Assembly (NCBI GenBank): GCA_963662175.1
Contig: OY759218.1
Location: 13,358,480-13,422,479 of the forward strand
DNA: 64,000 nt
Direction of reading: 5' to 3'
Source: Aradus depressus
Lineage: Eukaryota > Arthropoda > Insecta > Hemiptera > Aradidae
This document shows, piece by piece, positions 32,926-44,165 of this stretch; within the stretch, counting starts at the first letter, position 1; each line of letters starts with the position of its first letter. The notes below the pieces were generated by a model that saw only the letters and a list, made by a program, of their open reading frames with translations, ran no database searches and was not told the origin of the DNA. A program made the translations under genes and the position numbers.

Positions 32926-35900
32926 GTATTCATACTGATTTTTTGGTATGTATGTTTTTCTGTTTAAGCTAGACATGTTGGTGTATTATGTCAGAAATTT
33001 ATGTCGAATGGTCCAAGCACTCCGGAGGGAATATTAAAAATTGTTTCTCAAAAGAAAAAAAATATATTCATCTGTATAAATGTGGCTATGCCGGGGGATA
33101 CATGAAACGTTTTAGCCACAACGAAAGAACCGTTCAAGGTACGAAGATGCGGCTTTTCTCAAAATTTCTCTCAACAAAAAATCATTATTATCATGATGTC
33201 AAATATTTTTGCACAAAATGGGGGCGCGAGCGCTGAACAATGTGATATGATCAAATCAATTTTTAACATTTTGATATGATGTTGGTGAAGTCAGATTTTC
33301 ATGACGTGTAAACTTTTCCTTGTTTTTTTTTTTACTTTATTATTTTTAATGAACATGATTTTTTTTTTGTAATATTAACCAATAAATATCATAATATTAA
33401 ACAAAATGAAATATCGAACATTGTGAGAGAGAAAAAAATCTGTATGGAACATCGGCAATCCAAAATAATGATAATAAACTGCTCTACAAAAAAATCGCAA
33501 AAGAAATTGGAGAAAAATGCGAAATTTTCTTGTTATCGAAGTTTCTACTTTTAAGGATCAAGAGATTCAAAAGCCTCGAATACAGAGAGGATTACTTTCT
33601 CCCTATAGTTTGCCTACCTGTTTATATATGCTAAACAATATTTGACCCGAACAAAAAAGAATTAAACAAAAAAATCAAATTTTCAGAGTGCAGAGTGCGC
33701 CGGTTTTTTTTTTTTTTTTTTGTGGAGCAGTGGGAAAGATTCTGGCTGGCTGGGAGCTTGTAAAGCAGGGTGGAGTGGAGATGTCCTGAAACTAATTTTT
33801 TTAATATGTATTTTAGCTGTGCATTTTCACGTCTTCGGAACGATTTCTTGATGGATTTAAAGATGAAAGTCATTTAAAAACTTTGTCAGATTTCAATTAT
33901 TCCGTTCCGTTTGAAATGTAAGTATGTATATGTTATTCATAGTTTATTATTTAATAACTAAGTTTGCGCATTATGTGATTCAAAAGATGTCCTAACACTT
34001 AATGAAGTTTTCGTGTATTGAGAGGGCTGGTATGTTCACCTAAGAATAAATAAAATAAAAAAATTGTGAAATCCACTAACTTGAGTAGCTTCTCTGTGTG
34101 CATGGATCTGTTGACTCGACATTATGGGAGCCCTATCTAAATGTGACTAAACGATTCAAGGATTCGTTACGATAACACATTTGTACCTCAACATTTGAAT
34201 ATAGTTACATATACAAATATAATCCTATCCTAGTTACAATATTTATTACACACCAAAATCAAGCTATGGGTCTATGAAGCTACTTACACATTAAATAGAG
34301 GCAGAATTGTCGAGGACCCTCACATTAACTGTAATTTATTTTTTTCTGTATTATGTTGCAGCGATTTAGAGGTAAACATTCCGAAGAAGACCAAACAAAA
34401 TGGCACCCTATTCCTTCATTTATTTTTGTTATCGAACACTTACAAAATCAAATTGTGGAAAGATGCAATGGGAAAAATTGAACACGTTTACACCTCCATT
34501 CCTTTGACAGGCTACCAGATACGTTCCAAAGAATTCGAACTCCTTAAAGGTAACTATAAATCACCCCTTCCCATTCAATGTAAATTTTTCTTTACGATTC
34601 ATTTAACCGAATGATTTTGTTGTCTTTATGGCTCATGCCTGGGCAATTAAGAGGTCATCGCCAGAGCGCTCTTGCTCATTCTGGTGGACATGAGCCAGAC
34701 TATTGTGGGAGTCCTGACTTTGCTTACCCAGGTTTAGTTACTTTGGGAAGGGGTCTTGAAGCGTGCTTGACATCGCACGGACTCGGCATCATCGCTTAAC
34801 GTCCCATCCGAAGGTTGATTTGCCATTTTTTTTGCATCCTGTAGAATTTTTCGAAGATTTAATCGATTTTCGTTGTTCTCTAACATTTCTTCTTGGTTAT
34901 TTCACCAATTTCTGGTATTAGTTTTAGCAATACATGATTCTTGTACAGGATTTACCACGGAATCAGAAAATTATAAAATTAAATAGATAATGCCGTTTTA
35001 TATGAATCAAAATAGCAACTAAACCCAATTTCACAAAGTAGCACCGGTAGCTTAGAGATAGCGTGCTTGCCTAGAGAGCTTATTAAGATCGCTGGTTCGA
35101 AACCCGGCCAAGGCCCTTAGGTTTCTTATCTAGGAGATAATGCGATGGTACCAAGTCTGTGAGATGTCAGATACTCGTTAAAGACCCACTACTTTAGGAA
35201 ACTAAACCTGGGTAGACAAAATTGCAACAATTGAAAATGGCAACAACGATGGTCACGAAGTTCAGATGTCCGAACGACTTATGCATACTTTCCGGGCGTC
35301 CGGAAGCTAATAAAAATACGCCTTGACACTCAACGTGGATACAGCCTGACCACTGGATGTCTCAGATATTATCAGGTCTCGGAGATTTTAACTCCAAAGT
35401 CTTCTTCTTTAGGAGGAAGAACAACCCAAACTGTTCATGTGGGGGCATCGAGACTGCAAAACATGTAGCCTCGATTGCCCGCTGTATGACCAGGGCAGGG
35501 TAGAGTTGATTCGCGGGACCGGATCATACCTGGGACTGCATCTTTGGCTGTTGGTAACGGAGACTGGCTACCCAGTGTTCAGTAAGTTTGTCGGCTCCTG
35601 GCCAGAAACAAACAGTGTACAGCCTCACTTAACCACTACTCTGATCCTGAGCTCCCTCTGCAAGGACGGACGGGTGATGTTGCACACATGAAAGGTGCTC
35701 TCGAGAACAATAAAAGATGCTACAACTTGGCATTCATTTTATTATAATCATCATCATCAATATCCATGGTTTAGACCAGGAAGGCTTATTCGTCTCGAGA
35801 GACATCAAGAGTTTTATGTCCAATTAATATGAATTTTGATAGTTTCATTATATGGATATTTTGATAAGTATATATACATATACATATATACTTATCAAAA

Positions 35901-38900
35901 TATATAAACCTGTATTATATATATAAAATACAGGTTTATACATGCGTTTATTTTATTGTAATTATATTTTATTATAATTCATTTATTAATTATTTATTTT
36001 GTTACCTAGGTGAGAAGGTAGATCATGATGAAGTTCCTATTACGCACCTAAAAAAGCATATTGGATTCAATATTTTAACAGGCGTGGATTCTTTCTTTCG
36101 AGATGATGTTCCTTTAGAATTTATTCCATACATCAAGTGAGATTTTATTATATTTTTAAATAAATATTTTATGTATTTATTAATTTTGCTATAAACAAAA
36201 AAAAAAAAGAAAAACATATCCACTGCTGATCGGAGTATGGAGAAATAGCTGACTAGGGCTTGGGGAAGCCGGCTGAATACACCTCCCTAGTAACTCAAGT
36301 ACTTTACTTCCGGAAACTAAAAGGAGTGAGTACTCTCAGGAAAACTGGCTTTAAGTAGTAAACAATACATTATCGGAACTTACCATGTAAAAATAATAAG
36401 AAATAGTTGCCGGTGAACCACTTCTGTATGTGTGTCTGTGAACACGATAACTGAGAATACAGAATAGAGTCCCTGAGACATCTATGTATTTTCAGTCAAA
36501 TTGGTCAAAGAGACAGAGAGCTTGGAGGAAGAGTGAAAATAAGAGTTGATTACAAATCATTTGAGCTAGGAAGTACACTGTCAGTGATTCACCGACGACT
36601 TTTGCTCAAGAAAATTAACTAAAATAGTAACAAAAAAAAATTGTACTGGACCGAGTAACGTAAGCGTCACAGTTGACACGAATCAAAATAAAAATATCTC
36701 GATAAAATAATGTTAAAATTGTAAATATTCTGTCTGTGTACGATAACTCCCTATAGAATGAATGTAATGACACGAAATCGTATACGTCTATCGAGAACCC
36801 TCTAAGGACGACACATAATAATTTTCAGCCAAATCGGTCAAAGGGAATGGGGGGGGGGGGTTATGGCGGAGGCTTAACACAAAAACTCAACTACTGTCGT
36901 TGTAATTGAAGTATTGACACGAAATTTCATATGAAGAGCACGGGGAAAGAACCAGGTTTGTCACTTTTTTCTCGCATGTGAGATATCGCCACGACAGTAT
37001 TAGTATATTAAACAGATTTCAGGATTCACCATCGTTCCGGGCTTGAAAAAGACGGTTTGTCACTACGAAAACGGAAGCTGAAAATATGACGGGCGGGGAA
37101 TTGATACGATACGGACTTTCAAACATTAAATTTCAGATTTCTCAATTTCAACATCTGATGACAAACCTGGTTCTTTGCCCGTGCTCTTCATATGTAAATT
37201 GTACGACAAAGTACGACACCTATCAACTTTCAGCGGAATCAGCCAAAGGAGAAGGAGGATCAGAGGGGGCTCACCTCAAAAATTCCAATAACTACTGATG
37301 TAATGACTGTATCGACATCAATTTTATATTTAAATTCAAAACCGCTTAAGGATTTCACTTACCAATTATCCACAAAATCTGTCGAAATAAAGGGAGGCGA
37401 GAGAAAAGGGGCTCAACTCAAATACTCTAATAACTGCAGATGTAATGCATGTATCGACACAAGATTTATTATATTCACTCCGACAGACCTGATGTGTATT
37501 TACTGATGATTTTTTGAATTCTTATTTTTTTAGATTCAGAGCTAACCGTATACTTCCTATTATGCATCACGATTTTCTAAACGACAGACTAGACAATTTG
37601 GAAGTTTTGTCCTCCGAAAATAATACTGCGAATTTTAAACTTACATATTCTCCAGTTAACATCGGAAAGATGAGGTATTTATTTTGTTTTAGCTACTCAC
37701 ATATGACGGGGTTAGAATCAAAGTGGTCTAAGTGACATTTTTAAAACTTTGAAGAAACTGTGCATTAAGTTCTTAACTGATTTTAAAAAATCTATAATTT
37801 ATCGAAACCGGAAATATTTTGTCTTCTGCTTTTATGGTGAAAGTTGCTGTTAGCAATCCATAAAATTGAATAAAAATCTTAATTTCAAGCTTACTATTGA
37901 TATGTTTAAGTTACTTGTTCATGTCACCAAAATGGAATAAGTGATTTGCCACTAGATTTCTGCAATGGCTAGGATTTCACTTGCACAACTTTTTTCCTGA
38001 ACATAACTATCATTTTTGTACCCAATTATGCACTTAACGAAAATTTTTCAAAAATGTCACTTGGACCATTTTGATTCTAACCCCATCATATATTTTTTTT
38101 CTCAAATTGTTTCGGTTAGGGCGTCTGTGTGTATGGTGGGGGGGGGGGGGGAGGGGGGGGAGGAGGAGTTGATAACGCCTTCCCTTATAGACATTTCATT
38201 CTTAGGGCAGTTAGAGAGTGGGGGACGTAGCCCATTTTTATTTTGTCATCACAGAGACGAGCCACGTTATCGGGGTTATTTACATAACATCCAAGAGAAT
38301 GTAATATCTATGAAATAAAACTCTTCCCTGAACGGGATTCTAACCCGTGACATTGGTGGGTCCATGCAACCAAACCTCTACTCTCTAGCCACCACGACGC
38401 AACAGAGGTGCGAGAGCGGAAAGTACCAGACTAATGTTTTTCTGGAATTTTCTCTTCACACCGATTCATCTATATATGTCAAATCGTTTTTCTTTTTTCA
38501 GATTAATGTTGCAAATGGAACTATCATTGAAATCTGTTAAAAAGTATGGTTTTTCTGATAAGGATATAGATCAAATGAAGAGTTTATTTGGAGATACAAA
38601 TATTTATTTATTAAGTGTCACTCTGTTCGTTGCTTCAGTTCATGTAAGTTTTCGAAACTATCACACTTATGGATAGTAATTAAAGCCTTGTTTACACTTT
38701 GATTAGTGCAAGTGTTAAGTGTTAAGTACAAGTGTTTAGTAAGAGCACTAAACCCGTTTGGACACCTTGCACAAGTGTTTAGTGTTAAGTAAAACTGCGA
38801 GTGAACTGTTAAGTAGAATGTGACAAGTAGGCTGATTAGTACATCTGTTTAGTGAGTGCGAGTGGGCACCCCCACCACTATTCTTTTACCCCCACCATCA

Positions 38901-41900
38901 CAAACTTAATCGAGAAATCAACTTTTATCTCTTATCACTTTATCAGTTTGTTTGGTTTTTTTAAACTGTGCATTGAATATTATTATTATTTACTTATTTG
39001 TTTGTGATTCTGTTTAAATTTTAACGCTAAATAAATTTTACATTAAATAATATATCGGAATCGGAGGTTCCTCAGACATCTACAAAAATTGTAAAGTGGA
39101 CTAAACAACAAACATACACGTTTGTTGAAGAGTATATCAAACATCCTTGCTTGTACGATGTGAAATCATCTTGTTTTCAAAACAGAAATTTGAGAAATGC
39201 AGCTCTTTTTAACTCAAAAACAAATGTTCATTTCACTTGCACTTGCAACTGACTAAACACTGTTGGACACTACTTGACACTTAACACCTGCACAACAATA
39301 ACTAAACACTTGCACTTGACACTTGCACTAATCAAAGTGTAAACAAGGCTTAAGGGAGTGGGACAAGGAGGGAAAAGACCGACTTTCCCTCGCAAGTCCC
39401 TTGATAGAAGAGAGGGGGTACTCCCGAATCTCTTTGCTCTTTGCTCCTTGTCTATATATTAGAAAAATGTAGTTATTAGGAGGGAGACAGCAGAAGCCTC
39501 ACCTCATTTCATTTGGAAAGTTATATTTATATATGTAAATAAATAAATATAACTTTCCAAATGAAATGAGGTGAGGCTTCTGCTGTCTCCCTCCTAATAA
39601 CTCTGCTTATTTAAACATGTTAAACTTTGAAATTTAACAACATTTTATCGAGCCATGATCATTTTTTTTCGAATCTCTCAACTCTGCAGCCTACTTACAT
39701 AACCGAGTTTTATTCTATTATCTCGCGTAATATTAAACGTGTAAACAAAACAAAAAAAATTAGGCAATTTTAAGCAATTTTTTATTCCTTATAGCATTTT
39801 TTCGATTACATAAATATTTAATAACAAGGGAGAGATGAGGCTTGTGGTCGATAAAAACAAATTCCTAGAATTTCCGCTAAGCTATCGACACTGAGTGTGC
39901 CTTCTTCAGGGCCGTTATTAACATACATTAGCAATAATTTTATATAATCTACAATTAAATAAAGATAAAACAATAAAAACTAAATAAAACCTACTATATA
40001 ACAGAATAAAATTGTTTAAGATAGAACAAAATTTGTTAACACAAGATTAATATTAATATGGTTAAAATTGTGTTCTCTTGACAGAAAGAAAATTTATTCT
40101 GTTAGGTCTAATTTAGTTAAAATTTATTTTTTATTTTCAAACACTTCCCCAGCTATACGAAGTTATGTAATCGGTCAAAAATTCGATGCGGTGTTCTCAA
40201 CTGAATTTCATGTTTTCCGACCTCCTCGATTCCAAAAATGAAAAAAAATCGGTGTATCTGTTATTCTGTGTATCCAGAACTCTCTAAGGACGACATATAT
40301 TGATTTTCAGCCAAATCGGCCAAAGGGGCGGGGGGATTAACAAAAATTCTAATATTTTCCGTTGTAATGAATATATTGACACGAAATTTCTTATAGCTAT
40401 CAATTTTCAAGAATCACCCGAAGGGGAGGGGAGGACAAGAGAGGGGCTCAACTCAAAAATCCCTATAACTGCCGATGTTATGAATGTACCGACATGAAAT
40501 TTTATATTTAAATTCAAAACTTCATAAGGATAGAATCTATTACTTTTTCCTGAAATCGGTAGAAGGGAAGGGGGATTCGACTCAAACACCTAATAACTGG
40601 CTATGTAATGAATGTATCGACACAAAATTTAGTATGAGGATGCAGAAGCCACTATATAAGTGAAACACTAAGTTTTAGCCCAAAAGGTCGATTGGGGGGT
40701 CGATATATGGATAATCAGTACCGAAACCTTGGCAGAAATTCTTGGAGTTTGTTTTTATCGACCACAAGCATGATCTTGAAGGAAGGGAGTTCCTATTACA
40801 TCGTTGGTCAATCCTGCTACATATTAATAAATATTTACTGATATATGTGTACACTATTTTCCTAAACGTACTTTTTGTAAGTACTAAAAATAGTCTCTTC
40901 CTCTCCTTTCTTAAATGCACATTAAAATAATTAACTTTTTTTTTCTTCAGTTATTGTTTGACTTTCTCTCTATAAAAAATGACGTTTATTTTTGGCGGGG
41001 AAAAAAATCGATGGTGGGTCTATCGTTGAGAAATATATTATGGAGAGCATTCAGCCAAATAATTATATTCTTTTATTTGCTTGATGAAGAAACATCCGTT
41101 TTAGTGGTAGCGCCGGCTGGTATCAGCGCTCTAATTGAAGTAAGTAACACTCATTATAACACAAACAATAAAATGTCAAATTTCGAGATCTTACTTTTTT
41201 TTTTTTTTCTTTTTTTTTCAGATATGGAAAGTTCAGAAAGTGTTGCCCATCGACTGGCGGCGCTTAAAATTTAAAAATGTTGTTTTATCGGCAGAGGAAA
41301 AACGAACTAGGGACTTGGATGGGCAAGGAATGAAATATTTGTCGTATATTCTGTACCCTCTATGCATCATTGGAGCCCTATATTCGTTATTATATCTACA
41401 ACACAAAAGGTAAACTTTTATATTTATCCAAGACGAAATTTTGTGGTACAAAAGTGATAAAGAAAGGTTGGTTTCTTTACTGGTGTCCAATCATCCGGTT
41501 TCAAACTGACTATGTTTCTTGTTGTAAACTGGAATATGTATCCTAAGGACGTAAAAAGAACACTCAATTTTTCCGTAAATCCATCTTGTATTGGAGCAAA
41601 GCGTATCGCATCGCAACAACGCTACAAAGCACACTAGGAACGTGCCGGACATCGCATTGTAACACAAGATTTTTTGACCGAAAATTTTTATGAATGGATA
41701 GTTTGAATGAAGAGTTATATTCATTCAAATGTAGTTTGTTGAAGAAATGAAAAATAAAATACGTAAAAAACACAAACATAATAAAAGGTGTATAGTATAT
41801 TATTATATCATAAATTTTAGGTTAAAATTAAATTTAGTTTATAAATTGTAATCATTTTTAACATAAATAAAAAATAAATAACAAATTGGCCTTCGGTCTA

Positions 41901-44077
41901 CCCAAAATATATTAATAATATTTTTATTAACGTTTCACTGTTATCCAGGCATTTTCAAAACTTTTGTGACAAAATAAACCATTTATAACCATTATATTTC
42001 ATAGGGTAGTCAATATTAAAATCTGATCAATTGAAACACCATGTGACCTGGTGACTAACATTTCTACAATTACTCTGTAATTGCCATGGTGTTTAATTGA
42101 TTAGATTTTAATATTGACTATCATAAATAGTTTGTTTTGTCACATCAAAGATAGAATATTTTTCCTCAACTTCATAAATCATAATATCATCTACAAGCAT
42201 GGACTACGTAGTCATTCCAAAAAAAAAGCCATAATTAATTAAATTAATTTTTAGCAGTAGACTTTTACTCGCGCTTCCACCACACGTATCAGGCTGCGAT
42301 TCCGTTTGCCATCGCACAATGCCCATATTATATATCATCACGATAATACGTATAGTGAAATACATAAAACATATATATTGTGCGAGAGCGATCCGTGTAG
42401 ATTTTTTTGGTTTATCCATTGAGACATAAACTGACTTAAATAAATGTATACAACTAAGCTAAGGTATGCACTCCGTGTGGAAGTTATATTGAACGACGAA
42501 AACTTACTCGCTTGCTATTCTAACTCAAAGTTAACTTTTGAAACTTTAAATGCTCTGGAATTTCTCCTTTTGAATTTTGGTAAAACGAGTCTGAGTCTGG
42601 ACAACTTTAGGCTCACAATTTCATCCTAAATGCCATTAGGTGATTATATACAAAGATTTGTTTTTGTTTTAGCTGGTACTCATGGATGATTCATAATTTA
42701 GTTAATGGCGTTTATGCCTTTGGATTTTTATTCATGCTGCCGCAATTATTCATAAACTACAAATTGAAGTCAGTAGCTCATCTCCCATGGAGAGTATTTA
42801 TGTACAAGGTAGGTTGTTTTTAATTTTATTAACTCTGTTTAATAAGAAAGGGCCGAAGAACCAACATTTTCAAATAATGTTTCTGAATATATAATGATGT
42901 AATTCTGAGAGTGATTTTCTTCACACACACTTATATTTTTTATTTCTTTCAATACTTCCTTTTAATAGAAACCTATTTTAAGATTCGTTGCCTGCCATGC
43001 GTTGCAATTTATACATTACTTAGAAATATTTGCGACAGAAATTTATTTTATATTTGTTGGTGTTCTATGACTTTCTTTCTATTTATCCTATTTCAAATCT
43101 GAGGGCATATTTATGGATGGAAATTTAATAAGGGAACATTTTTGTGGTATGGAACAATTTTTCGATAGGGTTAACCATTTGCGCATAAATGAAGCAAAAG
43201 TCCAACAAAATTGGTTTCAAGACGTGATTTTAGGTTAGTTTTTCGGCTTGTATCGCGTAAACTGCCCCGGCTTATGAAAAAATGTTTCTCTTTCACTGCA
43301 ACTTTTATTTGAAGAGATTTTTGATTAGTTCATAAAATATAAGCGTTATCTTGTAAAATGTACTTAGGGTCCCGAAGCAAAATGGTCTCAATTTTCGTCA
43401 AAATCTAATATCTAAGTTAGCACTTGTGACATCTTCAATTTAAATTCATAGCTACAATAGTTTCTTAGCCCAATTACAATACATGCTTATACTACTAAGG
43501 TATAAGAAAGTAAAAATGGTGATTTTTTGCTATGAAATAATTATATTTTGTGGGAAGTAATTTGTGATATTCTTGTGTCCATTAATTTTTTTTATAATAC
43601 ATTTCTGATTTTAGGCATTTAATACAGTCATCGATGACTTGTTCGCATTTATCATTACAATGCCGACGGCACATCGTTTAGCATGCTTTAGGGATGACAT
43701 CGTATTTTTCATATATCTCTACCAACGTTGGTAAGTAATAGTTGTATATGTTTGATGCATATATTTTCTTTCAAAATATTCTTAATCAAAATTTATATGT
43801 GAACTCAGAAGTAACACCCAAAGAATTTAGCCAAATCGAGCGAAGGACAGAGGAATATAAGTCCCTTCCTTAGATTACCTCTCCACCCTTTGGTCCTTTT
43901 ACCACCCTTCATAACTCATGGAAAAATCTTATTCATTGTGTCCCCAGAATTTTAAAACCAAAATAGGAACTCTTAGCACCCAAATACTTTAATTTTTGTA
44001 AGTAATATAATTATTTATTTTTCAGGCTATACCCCGTAGATAAAACGAGGATCGAAGGACCAGTTAAAGAAGACTAA
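32773..44077 (+). CDS. Clptm1l: CLPTM1-like protein (CLPTM1L), multi-pass ER membrane protein, 11 exons, complete
   Basis: Splicing 32773-32925, 33817-33917, 34362-34549, 36010-36136, 37534-37674, 38502-38643, 40951-41139, 41222-41409, 42673-42808, 43615-43730 and 44026-44077 gives 510 residues (human protein about 538). Landmarks: an N-terminal hydrophobic segment (about 5-26), a lumenal domain with an NGT glycosylation site at 98, then hydrophobic segments near 268-290, 314-345, 384-405, 418-439, 456-477 and 486-498. C-terminal signatures: WYSWMIHNLVNGVYAFGF, QLFINYKLKSVAHLPW, ITMPTAHRLACFRDD and LYQRWLYPVD. Family knowledge: CLPTM1L is an ER lipid scramblase acting on a GPI-anchor precursor; human work also links it to survival under stress. 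Start: first ATG before the N-terminal membrane segment. AATAAA lies at 44160-44165. All introns are GT-AG; intron 6 holds a Harbinger-type element. Paralogue CLPTM1 is less similar at these motifs. Confidence 0.95.
33817..33917 (+). CDS. Clptm1l: CLPTM1L exon 2 (residues 52-85)
   Basis: Begins LCIFTSSERF after acceptor TTTTAG; ends in SVPFE plus two bases, donor GTAAGT. Confidence 0.9.
34362..34549 (+). CDS. Clptm1l: CLPTM1L exon 3 (residues 85-148)
   Basis: DLEVNIPKKTKQNGTLFLH matches the family's N-terminal lumenal domain and holds the NGT sequon; donor GTAACT. Confidence 0.95.
34620..34830 (-). repeat. SINE family A body in CLPTM1L intron 3
   Basis: GGACATGAGCCAGACT, GGGAGTCCTGACTTTGC, CATCATCGCTTAACGTCCC and ATCCGAAGG are in family order, inverse to 35041. 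Confidence 0.75.
35040..35225 (+). repeat. SINE family A copy with intact tRNA-like head
   Basis: Head has a box-A-like TAGCTTAGAGATAGCG and a box B GGTTCGAAACC about 40 bp on, an internal RNA polymerase III promoter. The body continues with TCAGATACTCGTTAAAGACC and GGGTAGACAAAATT. It is not a functional tRNA: no cloverleaf with matching acceptor stem is evident. Confidence 0.8.
35330..35760 (+). pseudogene. Remnant of a non-LTR C-terminus in CLPTM1L intron 3
   Basis: One frame reads FFRRKNNPNCSCGGIETAKH, a C.CGG.E...H zinc-knuckle-like block as at the end of R1/LOA-type ORF2 proteins, then breaks down. Ends in an ATC-repeat-like tail (CATCATCATCAA). Confidence 0.55.
35860..35945. repeat. 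Small palindrome in CLPTM1L intron 3
   Basis: TTTTGATAAGTATATATACA is followed by its inverse TATATACTTATCAAAA, and a CCTGTATT/AATACAGG pair adjoins it. Confidence 0.7.
36010..36136 (+). CDS. Clptm1l: CLPTM1L exon 4 (residues 148-190)
   Basis: Reads EKVDHDEVPITHLKK then FRDDVPLEFIPYI; acceptor TTACCTAG, donor GTGAGA. Confidence 0.9.
36390..37510. repeat. Family R repeat block in CLPTM1L intron 4, with a nested MITE
   Basis: The portion 36450-36770 is almost identical to 22200-22510. It is interrupted by the MITE at 36934-37188 and resumes with GTAAATTGTACGACAAAG and further modules. Confidence 0.8.
36934..37188. mobile_element. MITE with TIRs and 6-bp target duplication, inside family R
   Basis: TIR AAGAGCACGGGGAAAGAACC and on to AGGTTTGTCA, inverted at 37150-37188 with one mismatch. 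CATATG flanks both sides (36928-36933 and 37189-37194), and the family R consensus has one CATATG at this point. Confidence 0.9.
37534..37674 (+). CDS. Clptm1l: CLPTM1L exon 5 (residues 190-237)
   Basis: NRILPIMHHDFLNDRLDNL is the family's YLPILFIDQLSNR-like block; ends at VNIGKMR, donor GTATTT. Confidence 0.92.
37701..38091. mobile_element. MITE with about 38-bp TIRs in CLPTM1L intron 5
   Basis: ATATGACGGGGTTAGAATCA and AAGTGGTCTAAGTGACATTT are inverted at 38050-38091 with few mismatches. No ORF. Confidence 0.8.
38136..38165. repeat. G-rich tract
   Basis: Thirteen or so G, an A, then more G, followed by GAGGAGGAG; low complexity. Confidence 0.7.
38262..38412 (-). repeat. SINE family B, degenerate copy
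   Basis: Minus-strand box-B-like GGTTAGAATCCCG and the AGTTTTATTTC block align with the well-preserved copy at 53177-53384. Confidence 0.65.
38502..38643 (+). CDS. Clptm1l: CLPTM1L exon 6 (residues 237-284)
   Basis: YGFSDKDIDQMKSLFGDTN followed by the first core membrane segment; phase 0 donor GTAAGT. Confidence 0.95.
38694..39350. mobile_element. PIF/Harbinger-type element (657 bp) with TAA target duplication, CLPTM1L intron 6
   Basis: TIR AGCCTTGTTTACACTTTG then ATTAGTGCAAGTGT at both ends in inverse orientation; flanking TAA at 38691-38693 and 39351-39353. Subterminal repeats of AAGTGTTAAGT-type occur on both sides. It carries a MADF-domain remnant. A 3-bp TWA duplication plus MADF is characteristic of Harbinger elements. 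Confidence 0.85.
39031..39252 (+). pseudogene. MADF-domain remnant in the Harbinger-type element
   Basis: Open frame without a start reads WTKQQTYTFVEEYIKHPCLY, DVKSSCFQNRNLRNAALF. The pattern F(V/I)EEY..HPCLYD....Y/F..R..R..A is that of MADF (Myb/SANT-like) DNA-binding domains, which Harbinger transposons encode as their second protein. The frame is closed by TGA at 39250-39252 after only about half a domain, so it is not functional by itself. Confidence 0.75.
39471..39602. repeat. Perfect long hairpin in CLPTM1L intron 6
   Basis: AGTTATTAGGAGGGAGACAG and the following 42 bp are exactly inverted after a loop of about 12 bp. No TIR-type target duplication identified. Confidence 0.85.
40130..40700. 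repeat. Family R repeat, near full-length copy, CLPTM1L intron 6
   Basis: Begins ACTTCCCCAGCTATACGAAG and passes through three GTAATGAAT.. modules to AAGTTTTAGCCCAAAAGGTC. It is a useful reference copy for the family's module order. Confidence 0.8.
40951..41139 (+). CDS. Clptm1l: CLPTM1L exon 7 (residues 285-347)
   Basis: LLFDFLSIKNDVYFW, GKKSMVGLS and LLDEETSVLVVAPAG are family-diagnostic; acceptor TTCTTCAG. Confidence 0.95.
41222..41409 (+). CDS. Clptm1l: CLPTM1L exon 8 (residues 348-410)
   Basis: IWKVQKVLPIDWRR then MKYLSYILYPLCIIGALYS; separated from exon 7 by an 82-bp intron. Confidence 0.95.
41964..42147. repeat. Inverted-repeat element in CLPTM1L intron 8
   Basis: TAGTCAATATTAAAATCTGA to CACCATG is inverted at 42085-42121 with one or two mismatches; a looser outer arm (TTGTGACAAAATAAACCATTT) extends the pairing. 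Confidence 0.75.
42673..42808 (+). CDS. Clptm1l: CLPTM1L exon 9 (residues 410-455)
   Basis: Encodes the most conserved block, NGVYAFGFLFMLPQLFINY and KSVAHLPWRVFMYK. Confidence 0.96.
43285..43465. repeat. Dispersed repeat, copy 1 (CLPTM1L intron 9)
   Basis: CAACTTTTATTTGAAGAGAT, GTATCTTGTAAAATGTAC-like and GCTACAATAGTTT are shared in order with 47440-47625. Confidence 0.7.
43615..43730 (+). CDS. Clptm1l: CLPTM1L exon 10 (residues 456-494)
   Basis: AFNTVIDDLFAFIITMPTAH and RLACFRDDIVFFIYLYQR. Confidence 0.96.
44026..44077 (+). CDS. Clptm1l: CLPTM1L exon 11 (residues 494-510, stop)
   Basis: Short last exon, LYPVDKTRIEGPVKED then TAA at 44075-44077; acceptor TTTTTCAG. Confidence 0.95.
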
Positions 44078-44159
44078 AATATATATTTTTGACTGAAAAA
44101 TCAACAAATGTTCCAGAGATATTTGTCCAGTAGTCGTGCTTCCTGTTACAATTTTTTGC

Positions 44160-44165
44160 AATAAA
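44160..44165 (+). promoter_or_regulatory. Candidate polyadenylation signal of CLPTM1L
   Basis: AATAAA 83 bp after the stop codon; the only canonical hexamer close by. Confidence 0.6.

Noticed and set aside
35040..35115. Functional tRNA gene
   Set aside because: A and B boxes are present but it joins directly to the SINE body and lacks a convincing acceptor stem; better explained as a SINE head.
42444..42629. 61-codon frame in CLPTM1L intron 8
   Set aside because: Looks protein-like in composition but has no splice sites in frame with exons 8 and 9, and no recognisable family.
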